From Streptomyces sp. JB150 (GTDB taxonomy: Bacteria > Actinomycetota > Actinomycetes > Streptomycetales > Streptomycetaceae), in NCBI RefSeq assembly GCF_011193355.1, contig NZ_CP049780.1:4723522-4787521 (forward strand): 64,000 nucleotides of DNA, written 5' to 3'. Positions 1-9,543 of the stretch are shown piece by piece (position 1 is the stretch's first letter; each line of letters begins with the position of its first letter). Made by a program: the position numbers and the translations under genes. Under the pieces are notes generated by a model, which saw nothing but the letters and a program-made list of their open reading frames with translations, was not told the origin of the DNA and did not search any database.

Positions 1-344
1 GTGCTCGGGGCACCCGCGGTGGGGGGGGCGGTGTGGCGGGCTGGGCTGTTCGGTGTGGGCGGTGGGGCGGTGGTGGCGTCGGGGGCGCTGGTGGGGGCGC
101 TGGTTGGCCGGGCTTGGTGGGTGGGACTGAGCGGTCTGGCTGAGCGGGCCGGGCTTGTCGGGTCGAGCAGAGCGGTCTGGCTGAGCGGGGGCTGAGTGGG
201 CTGCGCTGGGCTGGTTGGGTCGGGCTGAGTCGGGGGCTCCGGTGTGCTGCCGGGGGCCCCTCCGCGCGGCACGGGAGGGGCAGCTCAGCCAGGCCCGCGC
301 TGAGTGGCTGGGTTTACGGTGCTGGGCCGGCCGGGCCGGGCTGG

Positions 345-428
345 GCGGGCTGGCCTCATGGGGTTGGGCTGAGCGGGCTGGCCTCATAGGACTGGGCTGA
401 GCGGGCCGGGCTCATGGGCTGCGCTGGG
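345..428. repeat. 28-bp tandem repeat, about three copies
   Basis: Units at 345-372 and 373-400 share gcgggctggcctcat and end in tgggctga. They differ only at a few central bases. A third, more diverged unit starts at 401. The array lies in non-coding DNA. Confidence 0.6.
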
Positions 429-655
429 CCGGCCGGGGATGGGTCAGCTGGCCGGGCAGGGCTGACGCGCTGCGGGGGTGCGCTGGACTGCACTGGCCAG
501 GCCAGGGGCGCCGGGCAGGCCTGGCCGCGCAGATCGCGGTGGGCCGGCTGGGACAGGCCGACGGCTGGGCCGGCGGGGCAAGGTCGGCCGGCCGAGCCGG
601 GCGGGCTGACGGCTGGGCTGAGCGGGGCTGGCGCAGAGGGGGCGAGGTCGAGCCA

Positions 656-744
656 GGCTGGGCTGGCCCAGACGGGGTGAGACCGAGCCGGGCTGGGCTG
701 GCCCAGACGGTCAAGGTCGAACCGGGCTGAGCTGACCCAGAGGG
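656..744. repeat. About 35-bp tandem repeat, three copies
   Basis: ggctgggctggcccagacgg occurs at 656-675 and again at 691-710. A diverged form, ggctgagctgacccagaggg, lies at 725-744, giving a period of 34-35 bases. No coding function is apparent. Confidence 0.6.
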
Positions 745-968
745 GCCGGGCCGAGCCGCGCCTGGGCTGCGGTGAAAGGGCGCGCAGGGCGGGTCGGGCC
801 GGCCGGGATGGGGCGACCGGTCGGGTGGGCCCGGCTGACGGGCTGCCTGGACAGGTCGGCGGGTGTCGGCCGGGTCGGGTCGGCCGGACGGGCCGGGGGA
901 AGGTGATCGGGGTGTGCTGACGGTGGGCCGGGGGTGCCGCGGGGGCACCCCCGGGGGTGTCGGGACGG

Positions 969-2603
969 TCAGATGCCCGCTGCTGCCGAGAGGTCCTGCT
1001 TGATCGCCGACAGCAGCTGCGTCGCCTTCGTGCGGGCGGCCGGGAGGTCGGCGTGGGCCGTCACCGGGACGACGACCTCCAGGTAGCACTTCAGCTTCGG
1101 CTCCGTGCCGCTGGGGCGGACGATGACGCGGGCGCCTTCGAGCGTGTAGCGCAGACCGTCGGTGGGCGGGAGCTTGTCCGTGCCCTGGGTCAGGTCCTCG
1201 GCCTTCGTGATGGGCAGGCCCGCGAGCTGGGTCGGCGGCTGCTCGCGCAGGCGGCGCATCGCGTCCGCGATGAGGGAGAGGTCCTGCACGCGGACCGACA
1301 GCTGGTCCGTGGCGTGCAGGCCGTGCTCCACGGCGAGGTCGTCGAGGAGGTCGGGCAGGGTGCGGCCCTGCTCCTTGAGGACCGAGGCGAGTTCCGTGAT
1401 CAGCAGGGCCGCGGTGATGCCGTCCTTGTCGCGGACGCCCTCCGGGTCGACGCAGTAGCCGAGGGCCTCCTCGTAGCCGTAGCGCAGGCCCTCGACGCGG
1501 GCGATCCACTTGAAGCCCGTCAGGGTCTCCTCGTACGGCAGGTTCGCCTTCTCGGCGATGCGGCCGAGGAGGGAGGAGGAGACGATCGACTCCGCGAAGG
1601 TGCCGCGCGCCCCGCGGGACACCAGGTGGGCGGCGAGGAGCGCGCCCACCTCGTCGCCGCGGAGCATGCGCCAGTCGGCGCCGTCCTTGACGGCCACGGC
1701 GCAGCGGTCGGCGTCCGGGTCGTTGGCGATCACCAGGTCGGGGTCCGTCTCGCGGGCCCTGGCGAAGGCCAGGTCCATCGCGCCGGGCTCTTCCGGGTTG
1801 GGGAAGGCGACGGTGGGGAAGTCCGGGTCCGGGTCGGCCTGTTCGGCGACCAGGTCCGGGGCGGGGAAGCCGGCGCGGGCGAAGGCGGCGAGGAGGGTGT
1901 CCTTGCCGACGCCGTGCATGGCCGTGTAGACCGTGCGGGCCGTGCGGGGGGAGTCCGGCGAGAGGACGGCGTCGGTGCGCGCCAGATAGGCGTCGAGGAC
2001 GCTGTCGTCGAGGGTCTCCCAGCCCTCGGTGGGACGGGAGACCGTGGTGAGGGACGGGATCGCGGCGATCTCCGCGGCGATGTCCGCGTCCGCGGGCGGG
2101 ACGATCTGGGAGCCGTCGCCCAGGTACACCTTGTAGCCGTTGTCGCGGGGCGGGTTGTGGCTGGCCGTGACCTCCACGCCGGCGACCGCGCCGAGGTGCC
2201 TTATGGCGAAGGCGAGGACGGGGGTGGGGAGGGGGCGGGGCAGCAGCGCCGCGCGCAGGCCGGCGCCGGTCATGACGGCGGCCGTGTCGCGGGCGAAGTC
2301 CGCGGACTTGTGGCGGGCGTCGTAGCCGATGACGACGAGGCCGCCGGTGTGGCCGTTCTTGTTCAGGTACGCGGCGAGGCCGGCGGCGGCCCGGATGACG
2401 ACCGAGCGGTTCATGCGCAGGGGGCCGGCGCCGAGTTCGCCGCGCAGGCCGGCGGTGCCGAACTGGAGGGTGCCGCTGAAGCGGGCGGTGAGTTCCTGGA
2501 CGTCGTGGGCCTCGATGAGCTTGGCGAGTTCGTCGCGGGTCTCCGCGTCGGGGTCCTCGGCCAGCCATGCCTTGGCGCGGGCGATGAGGTCGTCGGTCGT
2601 CAC
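969..2603 (-). CDS. Phosphohexomutase (phosphomannomutase/phosphoglucomutase family)
   Basis: A 544-residue alpha-D-phosphohexomutase interconverting the 1- and 6-phosphates of hexoses in the cytoplasm. The family landmarks are in order: the phosphoserine loop TASHNPPRDNG at about residue 145, the metal-binding DPDADR at about 295, a sugar-binding GDEVG just after it, and the C-terminal phosphate-binding RPSGTEPKLK near residue 500. The length is normal for the actinobacterial ManB-like group. Purine nucleoside phosphorylase follows upstream on the same strand, and from memory the two sit together in streptomycetes, possibly to handle ribose or deoxyribose phosphates released from nucleosides. 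Whether the main substrate is mannose, glucose or pentose phosphate cannot be read from the sequence. Confidence 0.9.
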   Translation of the reverse strand: MTTDDLIARAKAWLAEDPDAETRDELAKLIEAHDVQELTARFSGTLQFGTAGLRGELGAGPLRMNRSVVIRAAAGLAAYLNKNGHTGGLVVIGYDARHKSADFARDTAAVMTGAGLRAALLPRPLPTPVLAFAIRHLGAVAGVEVTASHNPPRDNGYKVYLGDGSQIVPPADADIAAEIAAIPSLTTVSRPTEGWETLDDSVLDAYLARTDAVLSPDSPRTARTVYTAMHGVGKDTLLAAFARAGFPAPDLVAEQADPDPDFPTVAFPNPEEPGAMDLAFARARETDPDLVIANDPDADRCAVAVKDGADWRMLRGDEVGALLAAHLVSRGARGTFAESIVSSSLLGRIAEKANLPYEETLTGFKWIARVEGLRYGYEEALGYCVDPEGVRDKDGITAALLITELASVLKEQGRTLPDLLDDLAVEHGLHATDQLSVRVQDLSLIADAMRRLREQPPTQLAGLPITKAEDLTQGTDKLPPTDGLRYTLEGARVIVRPSGTEPKLKCYLEVVVPVTAHADLPAARTKATQLLSAIKQDLSAAAGI

Positions 2604-2882
2604 GTCGGGTCGCCTCTCGGTCGTCTTGCTACGTCGTCGTGGGGGCGGGTGCCGGTGCCTGCGGTGGCCGGTGCGGGGTGGGCGGGGGTGCTGTGGCCGC
2701 CGCCTGCCGGATGGGGGTCGGGGCCGTGCCGGGGGGTGTCCGTCCTCGGTCCGGCGGTGCCGTGCCTCGCAGCGTGACCGGTGCCGTACGCCGGCCGCTG
2801 CGGGCGGACACCCCCGGCACGTCCCCTTCCCGCCGTCGGCGGCCGGCCGTGCGTGGGGGTACCCCGGGTACCCCCGTCGCGC

Positions 2883-3707
2883 TTACAGGCGGCCCAGCAC
2901 CTGGGCCAGCAGGGAGCCCATGCGGGCGGCGGAGTCGCGGCCGGCCTGGAGGACTTCCTCGTGGTTGAGGGGCTCGCCGGTCATGCCCGCGGCGAGGTTG
3001 GTGACCAGGGAGATGCCCAGGATCTCGGCGCCGGCCTCGCGGGCGGCGATGGCCTCCAGGACGGTCGACATGCCGACGAGGTCCGCGCCGATGACGCGGG
3101 CCATGCGGATCTCGGCCGGGGTCTCGTAGTGCGGGCCGGGGAACTGCGCGTAGACGCCCTCCTCGAGGGTGGGGTCGATCTCCTTGCACAGGGCGCGCAG
3201 GCGCGGGGAGTACAGGTCGGTGAGGTCGACGAAGTTGGCGCCGACGATCGGGGAGGTGGCGGTCAGGTTGATGTGGTCGCTGATCAGGACCGGCTGGCCG
3301 GGCCGCATGCCCTCGCGCAGGCCGCCGCAGCCGTTGGTCAGGACCACCGTCTTCGCGCCCGCGGCGACGGCGGTGCGCACCCCGTGCGCGACGGAGGCCA
3401 CGCCGCGCCCCTCGTAGTAGTGGGTGCGGCCCAGGAAGACCAGGGCGCGCTTGTCGCCGATCCGGTAGGAGCGGATCTTGCCGCCGTGCCCTTCGACCGC
3501 CGGCGGCGGGAAGCCGGGGAGCTCGGTGACCTGGAACTCGGCTGCGGGAGCGCCCAGCGCGTCCACGGCCGGCGCCCAGCCGGAGCCCATCACGAGGGCG
3601 ACGTCGTGGGACTCGGCGCCGGTGAGTTCGCGCAGGCGCGCGGCGGCGGCGTCGGCGGCGGCGTAGGGGTCGCCCTGGATGTCGTCCGGAAGAAGAGATG
3701 CGTTCAC
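2883..3707 (-). CDS. Purine nucleoside phosphorylase
   Basis: A 274-residue family 2 (trimeric type) purine nucleoside phosphorylase, which splits inosine, guanosine or their deoxy forms with phosphate into base and pentose 1-phosphate. Visible signatures are the phosphate-binding VMGSGW near the N-terminus, [29 protein letters not shown] and the base-binding [10 protein letters not shown] chose the GTG at 3707 because the protein then begins MNASLLPDD and a TACCCT box lies 7 bases upstream, giving a leaderless mRNA. An in-frame GTG at 3758 would add 17 residues without domain character. The 279 bases down to the mutase contain no gene. Confidence 0.92.
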   Translation of the reverse strand: MNASLLPDDIQGDPYAAADAAAARLRELTGAESHDVALVMGSGWAPAVDALGAPAAEFQVTELPGFPPPAVEGHGGKIRSYRIGDKRALVFLGRTHYYEGRGVASVAHGVRTAVAAGAKTVVLTNGCGGLREGMRPGQPVLISDHINLTATSPIVGANFVDLTDLYSPRLRALCKEIDPTLEEGVYAQFPGPHYETPAEIRMARVIGADLVGMSTVLEAIAAREAGAEILGISLVTNLAAGMTGEPLNHEEVLQAGRDSAARMGSLLAQVLGRL

Positions 3708-3714
3708 GCGGTCG

Positions 3715-3720
3715 AGGGTA
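3715..3720 (-). promoter_or_regulatory. -10 box of leaderless nucleoside phosphorylase gene
   Basis: Read on the minus strand this is TACCCT, seven bases before the GTG at 3707. No convincing -35 is visible. The start and the expected transcription start would coincide. Confidence 0.45.
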
Positions 3721-3833
3721 GCCGAGCATTGCCTACGCGCGTAGATGACAGAGCTCACGGGATCGCGATCGTTGTCTTGTCGTTTCCGACGACAGGCGCG
3801 GACGGTGCGGGCGGCGGGGTGCCGGTGAGCCGG

Positions 3834-4271
3834 TCAGCAGGGGCGTTTGCGCAGTTCCATGATGTAGTCGTGGGGGGCTCCGGCGGATTCGGCGGCGTCG
3901 GCGATCTCGCCCAGATAGCGGGCCGAGGGCAGGCCGCCCTCGTAGCCGTTGAGGACGTACACCCAGGCCTGTTCCTCGCCGTCGAGGGTGTGGACGCGGA
4001 CCTGGAGGCGGCGGTAGACGCCGAGGTCCACGCCGACCCAGCGGTCCAGGGACTCCTCGTCCATCGGGGCGATGTCGTAGAGCGCGACGAAGACCTGGGA
4101 CAGGGGGTCCTCGACGATCGTGGCCAGGGCGCCCTCCCAGCCGAGCTGTTCGCCGCCGAAGGTCAGCCGCCAGCCGTTCAGCCAGCCCGTGGCGCGCAGC
4201 GGCGAGTGAGGAGCGCGGCGCGTCATGAGCCGCGCGTCGAGATTGCCGGCGTAGGCGGCGTAGAGCGACAT
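3834..4271 (-). CDS. Gamma-glutamylcyclotransferase-like protein
   Basis: A 145-residue small soluble protein with the gamma-glutamylcyclotransferase-like (BtrG/AIG2) fold signature: an N-terminal YAAYAGNL, where YGSNL-type loops bind the gamma-glutamyl group, followed by GWRLTFGG and a central VALYDI strand. Members release 5-oxoproline from gamma-glutamyl amines or act on modified amines; the substrate here is unknown. The ATG at 4271 has no ribosome site but has a TACCCT box six bases upstream, so a leaderless mRNA is likely. It is divergent from the lpdA-like gene, sharing about 106 bases of intergenic DNA. Confidence 0.75.
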   Translation of the reverse strand: MSLYAAYAGNLDARLMTRRAPHSPLRATGWLNGWRLTFGGEQLGWEGALATIVEDPLSQVFVALYDIAPMDEESLDRWVGVDLGVYRRLQVRVHTLDGEEQAWVYVLNGYEGGLPSARYLGEIADAAESAGAPHDYIMELRKRPC

Positions 4272-4277
4272 GGGGAG

Positions 4278-4283
4278 AGGGTA
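4278..4283 (-). promoter_or_regulatory. -10 box, leaderless
   Basis: TACCCT on the minus strand, six bases before the ATG at 4271. Confidence 0.45.
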
Positions 4284-4377
4284 CGGCAGCGGGCTCGGCC
4301 GTCACTTTTGTTGCTGGGACATCTGTGGTACTCCGGGCGGGCCCCCGGGGCAGTCGCACCTTGAAGCGTGCGGGACA

Positions 4378-5826
4378 ATGGAGTACGTGACTCGGATCGT
4401 GATCATCGGTGGCGGACCCGGCGGATACGAAGCGGCGCTGGTCGCCGCTCAGCTCGGTGCGGAGGTGACCGTCGTCGACTGCGACGGTCTGGGCGGTGCG
4501 TCGGTCCTCACCGACTGCGTGCCGTCGAAGACGCTCATCGCGACGGCCGAGGTGATGACCACCTTCGACTCGTCGTACGAGGAGCTGGGGATCATCGTCG
4601 CGGACGACACGCCGCACATCGACACGCCCGCCCGGGTGGTGGGCGTCGACCTCGGCAAGGTCAACCGCCGGGTGAAGCGGCTGGCGCTCGCCCAGTCGCA
4701 CGACATCACGGCGTCCGTGACGCGGGCCGGCGCCCGGGTGATGCGCGGGCGCGGGCGGCTGGCGGGGCAGCAGGCCCTGGACGGCTCGCGCAAGGTCGTG
4801 GTCCGGGCCGCCGACGGGACCGAGGAGACGCTCGTCGCGGACGCGGTGCTGATCGCGACGGGCGGGCATCCGCGCGAGCTGGCCGACGCCAGGCCCGACG
4901 GCGAGCGGATCCTGAACTGGACGCAGGTGTACGACCTGAACGAGCTCCCCGAGGAGCTGATCGTGGTCGGTTCCGGTGTCACCGGTGCCGAGTTCGCCGG
5001 CGCCTACCAGGCGCTCGGCTCGAAGGTCACGCTGGTGTCGTCGCGGGACCGGGTGCTGCCCGGCGAGGACCCGGACGCCGCCGCCGTGCTGGAGGACGTG
5101 TTCCGGCGGCGCGGCATGAACGTCATGGCGCGCTCGCGCGCCCAGTCCGCCAAGCGGGTGGGCGACCGGGTCGAGGTCACGCTCGCCGACGGACGGGTCA
5201 TCACCGGTACGCACTGCCTGATGGCCGTCGGCGCCATCCCGAACACCGAGGGGATGGGGCTGGAGGAGGCCGGGGTCAGGCTGCGGGACTCCGGGCACAT
5301 CTGGACCGACAAGGTCTCGCGGACGACCGCGCCCGGTGTGTACGCCGCCGGTGACGTGACGGGTGTCTTCGCGCTCGCCTCGGTGGCCGCCATGCAGGGC
5401 CGGATCGCCATGTACCACTTCCTGGGCGACGCGGTGGCGCCGCTGAACCTGAAGACCGTCTCGTCGAACGTCTTCACGGACCCCGAGATCGCGACCGTCG
5501 GCTACACGCAGGCCGACGTGGACGCCGGGAAGATCGACGCCCGCGTCGTGAAGCTGCCGCTGCTGCGCAACCCGCGCGCGAAGATGCAGGGCATCCGGGA
5601 CGGTTTCGTCAAGATCTTCTGCCGGCCCGGCACCGGGATCGTGGTCGGCGGTGTCGTCGTGGCGCCGCGCGCCTCGGAACTGATCCATCCCATCTCGATC
5701 GCCGTCGACAACAATCTGACGGTCGAACAGATCGCGAACGCCTTCACCGTGTACCCCTCCCTGTCGGGCTCGATCGCCGAGGTGGCCCGGCAGCTGCACA
5801 CCCGCAAGGCGGGCGACGGCGGCTGA
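4378..5826 (+). CDS. lpdA: NAD(P)H-quinone dehydrogenase, LpdA type
   Basis: A 482-residue flavoprotein of the pyridine nucleotide-disulfide reductase family. The FAD fold starts at residue 7 (IVIIGGGPGGYEAA), the NAD(P) fold is VVGSGVTGAEFAGAY, and a second FAD motif is GVYAAGDVTG. The catalytic parts have changed: the disulfide motif normally GGTCxxxGCxPSK reads GGASVLTDCVPSK, so Ser42 replaces the first cysteine and only Cys47 remains. The C-terminal His-Glu dyad region reads VYPSLSG instead of HPTLSE. These losses match M. tuberculosis LpdA (Rv3303c), which moves electrons from NAD(P)H to quinones and does not reduce lipoamide. The start at 4378 gives MEYVTRIVI; a GTG at 4387 is an alternative. 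Confidence 0.85.
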   Translation: MEYVTRIVIIGGGPGGYEAALVAAQLGAEVTVVDCDGLGGASVLTDCVPSKTLIATAEVMTTFDSSYEELGIIVADDTPHIDTPARVVGVDLGKVNRRVKRLALAQSHDITASVTRAGARVMRGRGRLAGQQALDGSRKVVVRAADGTEETLVADAVLIATGGHPRELADARPDGERILNWTQVYDLNELPEELIVVGSGVTGAEFAGAYQALGSKVTLVSSRDRVLPGEDPDAAAVLEDVFRRRGMNVMARSRAQSAKRVGDRVEVTLADGRVITGTHCLMAVGAIPNTEGMGLEEAGVRLRDSGHIWTDKVSRTTAPGVYAAGDVTGVFALASVAAMQGRIAMYHFLGDAVAPLNLKTVSSNVFTDPEIATVGYTQADVDAGKIDARVVKLPLLRNPRAKMQGIRDGFVKIFCRPGTGIVVGGVVVAPRASELIHPISIAVDNNLTVEQIANAFTVYPSLSGSIAEVARQLHTRKAGDGG

Positions 5827-5886
5827 CGGCCGAAACGGCATCCCCGCTGGTCACGGTGAGTTGCCGACAGTGCGGCTGGCATAGGC

Positions 5887-5916
5887 GGCGGAAGTGGGCT
5901 CTATACCACTTCCGCC
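5887..5916. terminator. Stem-loop between lpdA-like gene and DeoR gene
   Basis: An 11-bp perfect inverted repeat, GGCGGAAGTGG and CCACTTCCGCC, with an 8-base loop gctctata, lies 60 bases after the lpdA stop. It has no T-tract, which is usual for streptomycete terminators. Because it also lies upstream of a DeoR-family gene, it could instead be an operator. Confidence 0.55.
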
Positions 5917-5979
5917 CCTACTGTGCGAACAACTTCTGTTATTCGGCGCATACTGCTGAAAGCAGACGGTCGTTGGGGT

Positions 5980-5985
5980 TACTGT
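5980..5985 (+). promoter_or_regulatory. -10 box, leaderless DeoR gene
   Basis: TACTGT seven bases before the GTG at 5993. The -35 region is poor. Confidence 0.45.
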
Positions 5986-5992
5986 CAGTTTC

Positions 5993-6973
5993 GTGTTCGC
6001 TGCAGAACGTCGCCAATTGATCCTCGAAATGGTGCGAGCGAACGGGGCCGTGTCGCTCCGTGAGCTCGCCCGCGTCGTCCAGACCTCCGAAGTGACCGTA
6101 CGACGGGACGTGCGCGCGCTGGAGGCAGAAGGACTCCTCGACCGCCGGCACGGCGGTGCGGTACTGCCGGGCGGGTTCACGCGGGAGTCCGGCTTTCCGC
6201 AGAAGTCTCATCTCGCGACCGCCGAGAAGACGGCCATCGCCGACCTCGCCGCCAACTTCGTCGAAGAGGGCGAGGCCATCGTCGTCGGGGCGGGCACCAC
6301 GACGCAGGAGCTGGCCCGCCGGCTCGCCCGGATCCCGGGGCTGACCGTCGTCACCAACTCGCTGCTCGTGGCGCAGGCCCTCGCGCACGCCAACCGGGTG
6401 GAGGTCGTGATGACCGGCGGCACGCTGCGCGGGTCCAACTACGCCCTCGTCGGCTCCGGCGCCGAACAGTCCCTCCAGGGCCTCAGGGTCTCCCGGGCCT
6501 TCCTCTCCGGGAGCGGGCTCACCGCCGAGCGCGGGCTGTCCACGTCCAACATGCTCTCCGCCTCCGTCGACCGCGCGCTCGTGCAGGCCGCCGCGGAGGT
6601 GGTGGTCCTCGCCGACCACACCAAGCTCGGCACGGACACCATGTTCCAGACCGTGCCGACGGACGTCATCACCCGCCTCGTCACCGACGAGCCCCCGCCG
6701 CACGACGACCGCGCGGCCACCGAGCTGCAGGCCCTCGCCGACCAGGGCGTCCAGATCGCCGTCGCGGGCACCGGCGCCCCGGGAAATTCCGGGGGCCACG
6801 GCAGCGCGGGAGGTGACGCGCCGGGGCGCCAGCAGCGCCGGGACGTGCCCGTTCCGGGGCCGCGCCGTGGCCAGGTCCCCGGCGGTCAGCTGCGCGCGGC
6901 CGCGGTCATGGGCACGGACCAGCCGCCCGGGGCCGAGCGCGGCGCGCGCGTGGCCGATCTGCGGCGGCGGTGA
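5993..6973 (+). CDS. DeoR/GlpR-family transcriptional regulator
   Basis: A 326-residue sugar-metabolism repressor. The N-terminal winged helix begins at once (AAERRQLILEMVRANGAVS), and the recognition helix lies in TSEVTVRRDVRALEAEGLLDRRHGGA, the DeoR signature. The sugar-phosphate-sensing domain follows (about 80-240) with VVGAGTTTQELAR, VVTNSLLVAQAL, VVMTGGTLRGSNYALVG and LADHTKLGTDTMF. The effector is probably a phosphorylated sugar; its identity is not readable. After residue 255 an Arg/Gly/Pro-rich tail of about 70 residues lacks domain character. GTG at 5993 is preceded by TACTGT at leaderless spacing. Confidence 0.88.
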   Translation: MFAAERRQLILEMVRANGAVSLRELARVVQTSEVTVRRDVRALEAEGLLDRRHGGAVLPGGFTRESGFPQKSHLATAEKTAIADLAANFVEEGEAIVVGAGTTTQELARRLARIPGLTVVTNSLLVAQALAHANRVEVVMTGGTLRGSNYALVGSGAEQSLQGLRVSRAFLSGSGLTAERGLSTSNMLSASVDRALVQAAAEVVVLADHTKLGTDTMFQTVPTDVITRLVTDEPPPHDDRAATELQALADQGVQIAVAGTGAPGNSGGHGSAGGDAPGRQQRRDVPVPGPRRGQVPGGQLRAAAVMGTDQPPGAERGARVADLRRR

Positions 6974-7395
6974 GGCGCGCGGCGGACGGGGCGTAGGGCG
7001 GCGCCGCCGCTCCGGCGGTCATGGTGCCGTTTTCTGCGGCGGGGGTGCCGGTGTCCGTGGCGGGGGTGCCGCTCCCCGCGGCCGGGTGCTGTTCCCCGTG
7101 GCCGGGTGCCGCTCCCTGCGGCCGGGTGCTGTTCCCCGTGGCCGGGGGCCGCTCCCCGCAGTCGGGGTGCCGCTTTCGGTGGTCCCGGTGCCGCTCCCTG
7201 CGCCGGGGGGGCTTCGGAGTGGTCTCGGTACCGCTCCCGCGGTCGCAGGGGCCGTTCCCCGCTGTCGGCTGCCGCCTTCTGCGCGGCCCCTGTCCGTCGT
7301 AGGGCGACGACTGCTCGTCGTACGGCCGGGAACGCCGTGCGCCCGGCGGAGGGAACCCCGCCGGGCGCGTGACGCATGTCCGGACGTCGTCCGGG
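6974..7395. other. Non-coding gap with short tandem repeats
   Basis: Downstream of the DeoR gene and of the minus-strand carboxylase gene, so the two genes converge here. The centre holds 20-bp repeats. I see no gene or clear terminator. Confidence 0.5.
7041..7180. repeat. 20-bp degenerate tandem repeat
   Basis: Units of exactly 20 bases begin at 7041, 7061, 7081, 7101, 7121, 7141 and 7161, with the core ggtgccg or ggtgctg followed by ctccc or ttcccc. The units at 7081-7100 and 7121-7140 are identical, forming a 40-base higher-order period. Confidence 0.65.
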
Positions 7396-9171
7396 TCAGT
7401 CCTTGATCTCGCAGATGGCGGCGCCCGAGGTGATGGAGGCGCCGACCTCGGCGGTGAGGCCCTTGATGGTGCCCGACTTGTGGGCGTTGAGGGGCTGCTC
7501 CATCTTCATGGCCTCCAGGACGACGACGAGGTCGCCCTCCTTCACCTCCTGGCCCTCCTCCACGGCGATCTTGACGATCGTGCCCTGCATGGGGGAGGCG
7601 AGGGTGTCGCCGGAGGCGACGGGGCCGGACTTCTTCGCGGCGCGGCGCTTGGGCTTGGCGCCGGCGGCGAGGCCGGTGCGGGCCAGGGACATGCCGAGCG
7701 AGGAGGGCAGGGAGACCTCCAGGCGCTTGCCGCCGACCTCGACGACGACGGTCTCGCGGCCGGTCTCCTCGTCGGCCTCGGCGGTGTCCGCGGGGGCCGT
7801 GAACGGCTTGATGTCGTTGACGAACTCGGTCTCGATCCAGCGGGTGTGGACCGTGAACGGGTCGGTCGAGCCGGTCAGCTCCGGCGCGAAGGCGGGGTCG
7901 GTGACCACCTTGCGGTGGAACGGGATGGCGGTGGCCATGCCCTCGACCTCGAACTCGGCCAGCGCGCGCGAGGCCCGCTCCAGGGCCTCCTTGCGGGTGC
8001 GGCCGGTGACGATGAGCTTGGCGAGCAGCGAGTCCCAGGCGGGGCCGATGACGCTGCCGGACTCCACGCCCGCGTCCAGGCGCACGCCCGGGCCGGAGGG
8101 CGGGGCGAACTTCGTGACGGTGCCGGGGGCGGGCAGGAAGTTGCGGCCCGGGTCCTCGCCGTTGATGCGGAACTCGAAGGAGTGGCCGCGCAGCACCGGG
8201 TCGTCGTAGCCGAGCTCCTCGCCGTCGGCGATGCGGAACATCTCGCGCACCAGGTCGATGCCCGCGACCTCCTCGGTGACGGGGTGCTCGACCTGGAGGC
8301 GGGTGTTGACCTCCAGGAAGGAGATCGTGCCGTCGACGCCGACGAGGAACTCCACGGTGCCGGCGCCGACGTAGCCGGCCTCCTTCAGGATGGCCTTGGA
8401 GGCGCGGTACAGCTCGGCGAGCTGCTCCTCGGAGAGGAACGGGGCCGGGGCCTCCTCCACCAGCTTCTGGTGGCGGCGCTGGAGGGAGCAGTCACGGGTC
8501 GAGACGACGACCACGTTGCCGTGCTTGTCGGCGAGGCACTGGGTCTCGACGTGGCGCGGCTTGTCGAGGTAGCGCTCGACGAAGCACTCGCCGCGGCCGA
8601 ACGCGGCGATCGCCTCGCGCACGGCCGAGTCGTACAGCTCGGGGACCTCTTCGAGGGTCCGGGCGACCTTCAGACCGCGGCCGCCGCCGCCGAAGGCGGC
8701 CTTGATCGCGATGGGCAGGCCGTGCTCCTTGGCGAACTCCACGACCTCGTCCGCACCGGAGACCGGGTCGGAGGTGCCCGCGACGAGGGGGGCGCCGGCG
8801 CGCTGGGCGATGTGGCGGGCGGCGACCTTGTCGCCGAGGTCGCGGATCGCCTGCGGGGGCGGGCCGATCCAGATCAGGCCCGCGTCGAGGACGGCCTGGG
8901 CGAACTCGGCGTTCTCCGAGAGGAAGCCGTAGCCCGGGTGAACGGCGTCGGCGCCGGATTCCTTGGCGGCCTTCAGCACCTTCTCGATGTCCAGGTAGCT
9001 GGTGGCCGGAGTGTCACCGCCCAGAGCGAACGCCTCATCCGCGGCGCGGACATGCAGAGCGTCCCGGTCCGGGTCGGCGTAGACGGCCACGCTCGCGATA
9101 CCGGCGTCCCGGCAGGCCCGGGCAACGCGGACAGCGATTTCGCCACGGTTGGCGATGAGCACCTTGCGCAC
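7396..9171 (-). CDS. accA: Acyl-CoA carboxylase alpha subunit (biotin carboxylase plus biotin carrier)
   Basis: A 591-residue alpha chain that carboxylates its own biotin with ATP and bicarbonate, then passes the carboxyl to a beta subunit. It begins [19 protein letters not shown], the biotin carboxylase N-domain. The ATP-grasp glycine loop is [14 protein letters not shown], and the catalytic region is [17 protein letters not shown]. The C-terminal carrier has EAMKMEQPL with the biotinylated lysine about 35 residues from the end. The GTG at 9171 has AAGGAGG nearby upstream, and the length fits S. coelicolor AccA2. The partners lie at 12405-14213 and the biotin ligase at 14324, so enzyme and modifying enzyme are neighbours. 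Confidence 0.95.
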   Translation of the reverse strand: MRKVLIANRGEIAVRVARACRDAGIASVAVYADPDRDALHVRAADEAFALGGDTPATSYLDIEKVLKAAKESGADAVHPGYGFLSENAEFAQAVLDAGLIWIGPPPQAIRDLGDKVAARHIAQRAGAPLVAGTSDPVSGADEVVEFAKEHGLPIAIKAAFGGGGRGLKVARTLEEVPELYDSAVREAIAAFGRGECFVERYLDKPRHVETQCLADKHGNVVVVSTRDCSLQRRHQKLVEEAPAPFLSEEQLAELYRASKAILKEAGYVGAGTVEFLVGVDGTISFLEVNTRLQVEHPVTEEVAGIDLVREMFRIADGEELGYDDPVLRGHSFEFRINGEDPGRNFLPAPGTVTKFAPPSGPGVRLDAGVESGSVIGPAWDSLLAKLIVTGRTRKEALERASRALAEFEVEGMATAIPFHRKVVTDPAFAPELTGSTDPFTVHTRWIETEFVNDIKPFTAPADTAEADEETGRETVVVEVGGKRLEVSLPSSLGMSLARTGLAAGAKPKRRAAKKSGPVASGDTLASPMQGTIVKIAVEEGQEVKEGDLVVVLEAMKMEQPLNAHKSGTIKGLTAEVGASITSGAAICEIKD

Positions 9172-9543
9172 GATGAGGCTCCCTCCTTGAAACAAGCCGA
9201 GTTTAGGGACTGCCGACACGGCACTTCGACCCGTCCCCAATGGTGAGCTTGCCCACACGGAGCGTGATTCGAGGCTCGCTCGACCCGCGAAATCCCTTGT
9301 CGCACCGTGGTACGCAGGACTCCTGCGGGAAACCCTAGCCGTCCGCTGTGGTCAAGGTCTCTGTCATCAGGTGCTGCGGGCCACTCAGTTTCTTTGTCGA
9401 GTCCCTACGAATGGCCCAATGGTTCTTTGCCTCGCGCGGAAGTCTTGTCCCTTGGTTTACCCGTTAGTAGCGTTCGCGATGTCCATACCGTACTTGGGGT
9501 AACAGCAGCCTTGCTCCGGCGAGGGTCGAAGGTGGGTGGAACC
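9172..9543. other. Divergent intergenic region
   Basis: Separates the minus-strand carboxylase gene from the plus-strand membrane protein gene and must hold both promoters. Its centre (about 9385-9500) is less GC-rich than the surroundings. I could not assign confident -35/-10 pairs or operators. Confidence 0.4.

Larger units (their letters stand above)
1..968. other. Non-coding, repeat-rich GC region
   Basis: I see no credible gene here. The text is dominated by degenerate blocks built from gggctg, gctgag and gccggg, with clearer tandem repeats at 345-428 and 656-744. Open frames run through it on both strands only because stop codons are rare in such G/C-skewed DNA; their translations are mostly Gly, Ala, Arg and Trp without domain character. 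The mutase gene on the minus strand ends at 969, so this is its downstream region. Confidence 0.6.

Noticed and set aside
412..2568. Open frame of about 700 codons overlapping the phosphohexomutase gene
   Set aside because: Pro/Arg-rich translation running on into the repeat region; shadow of the mutase in another frame.
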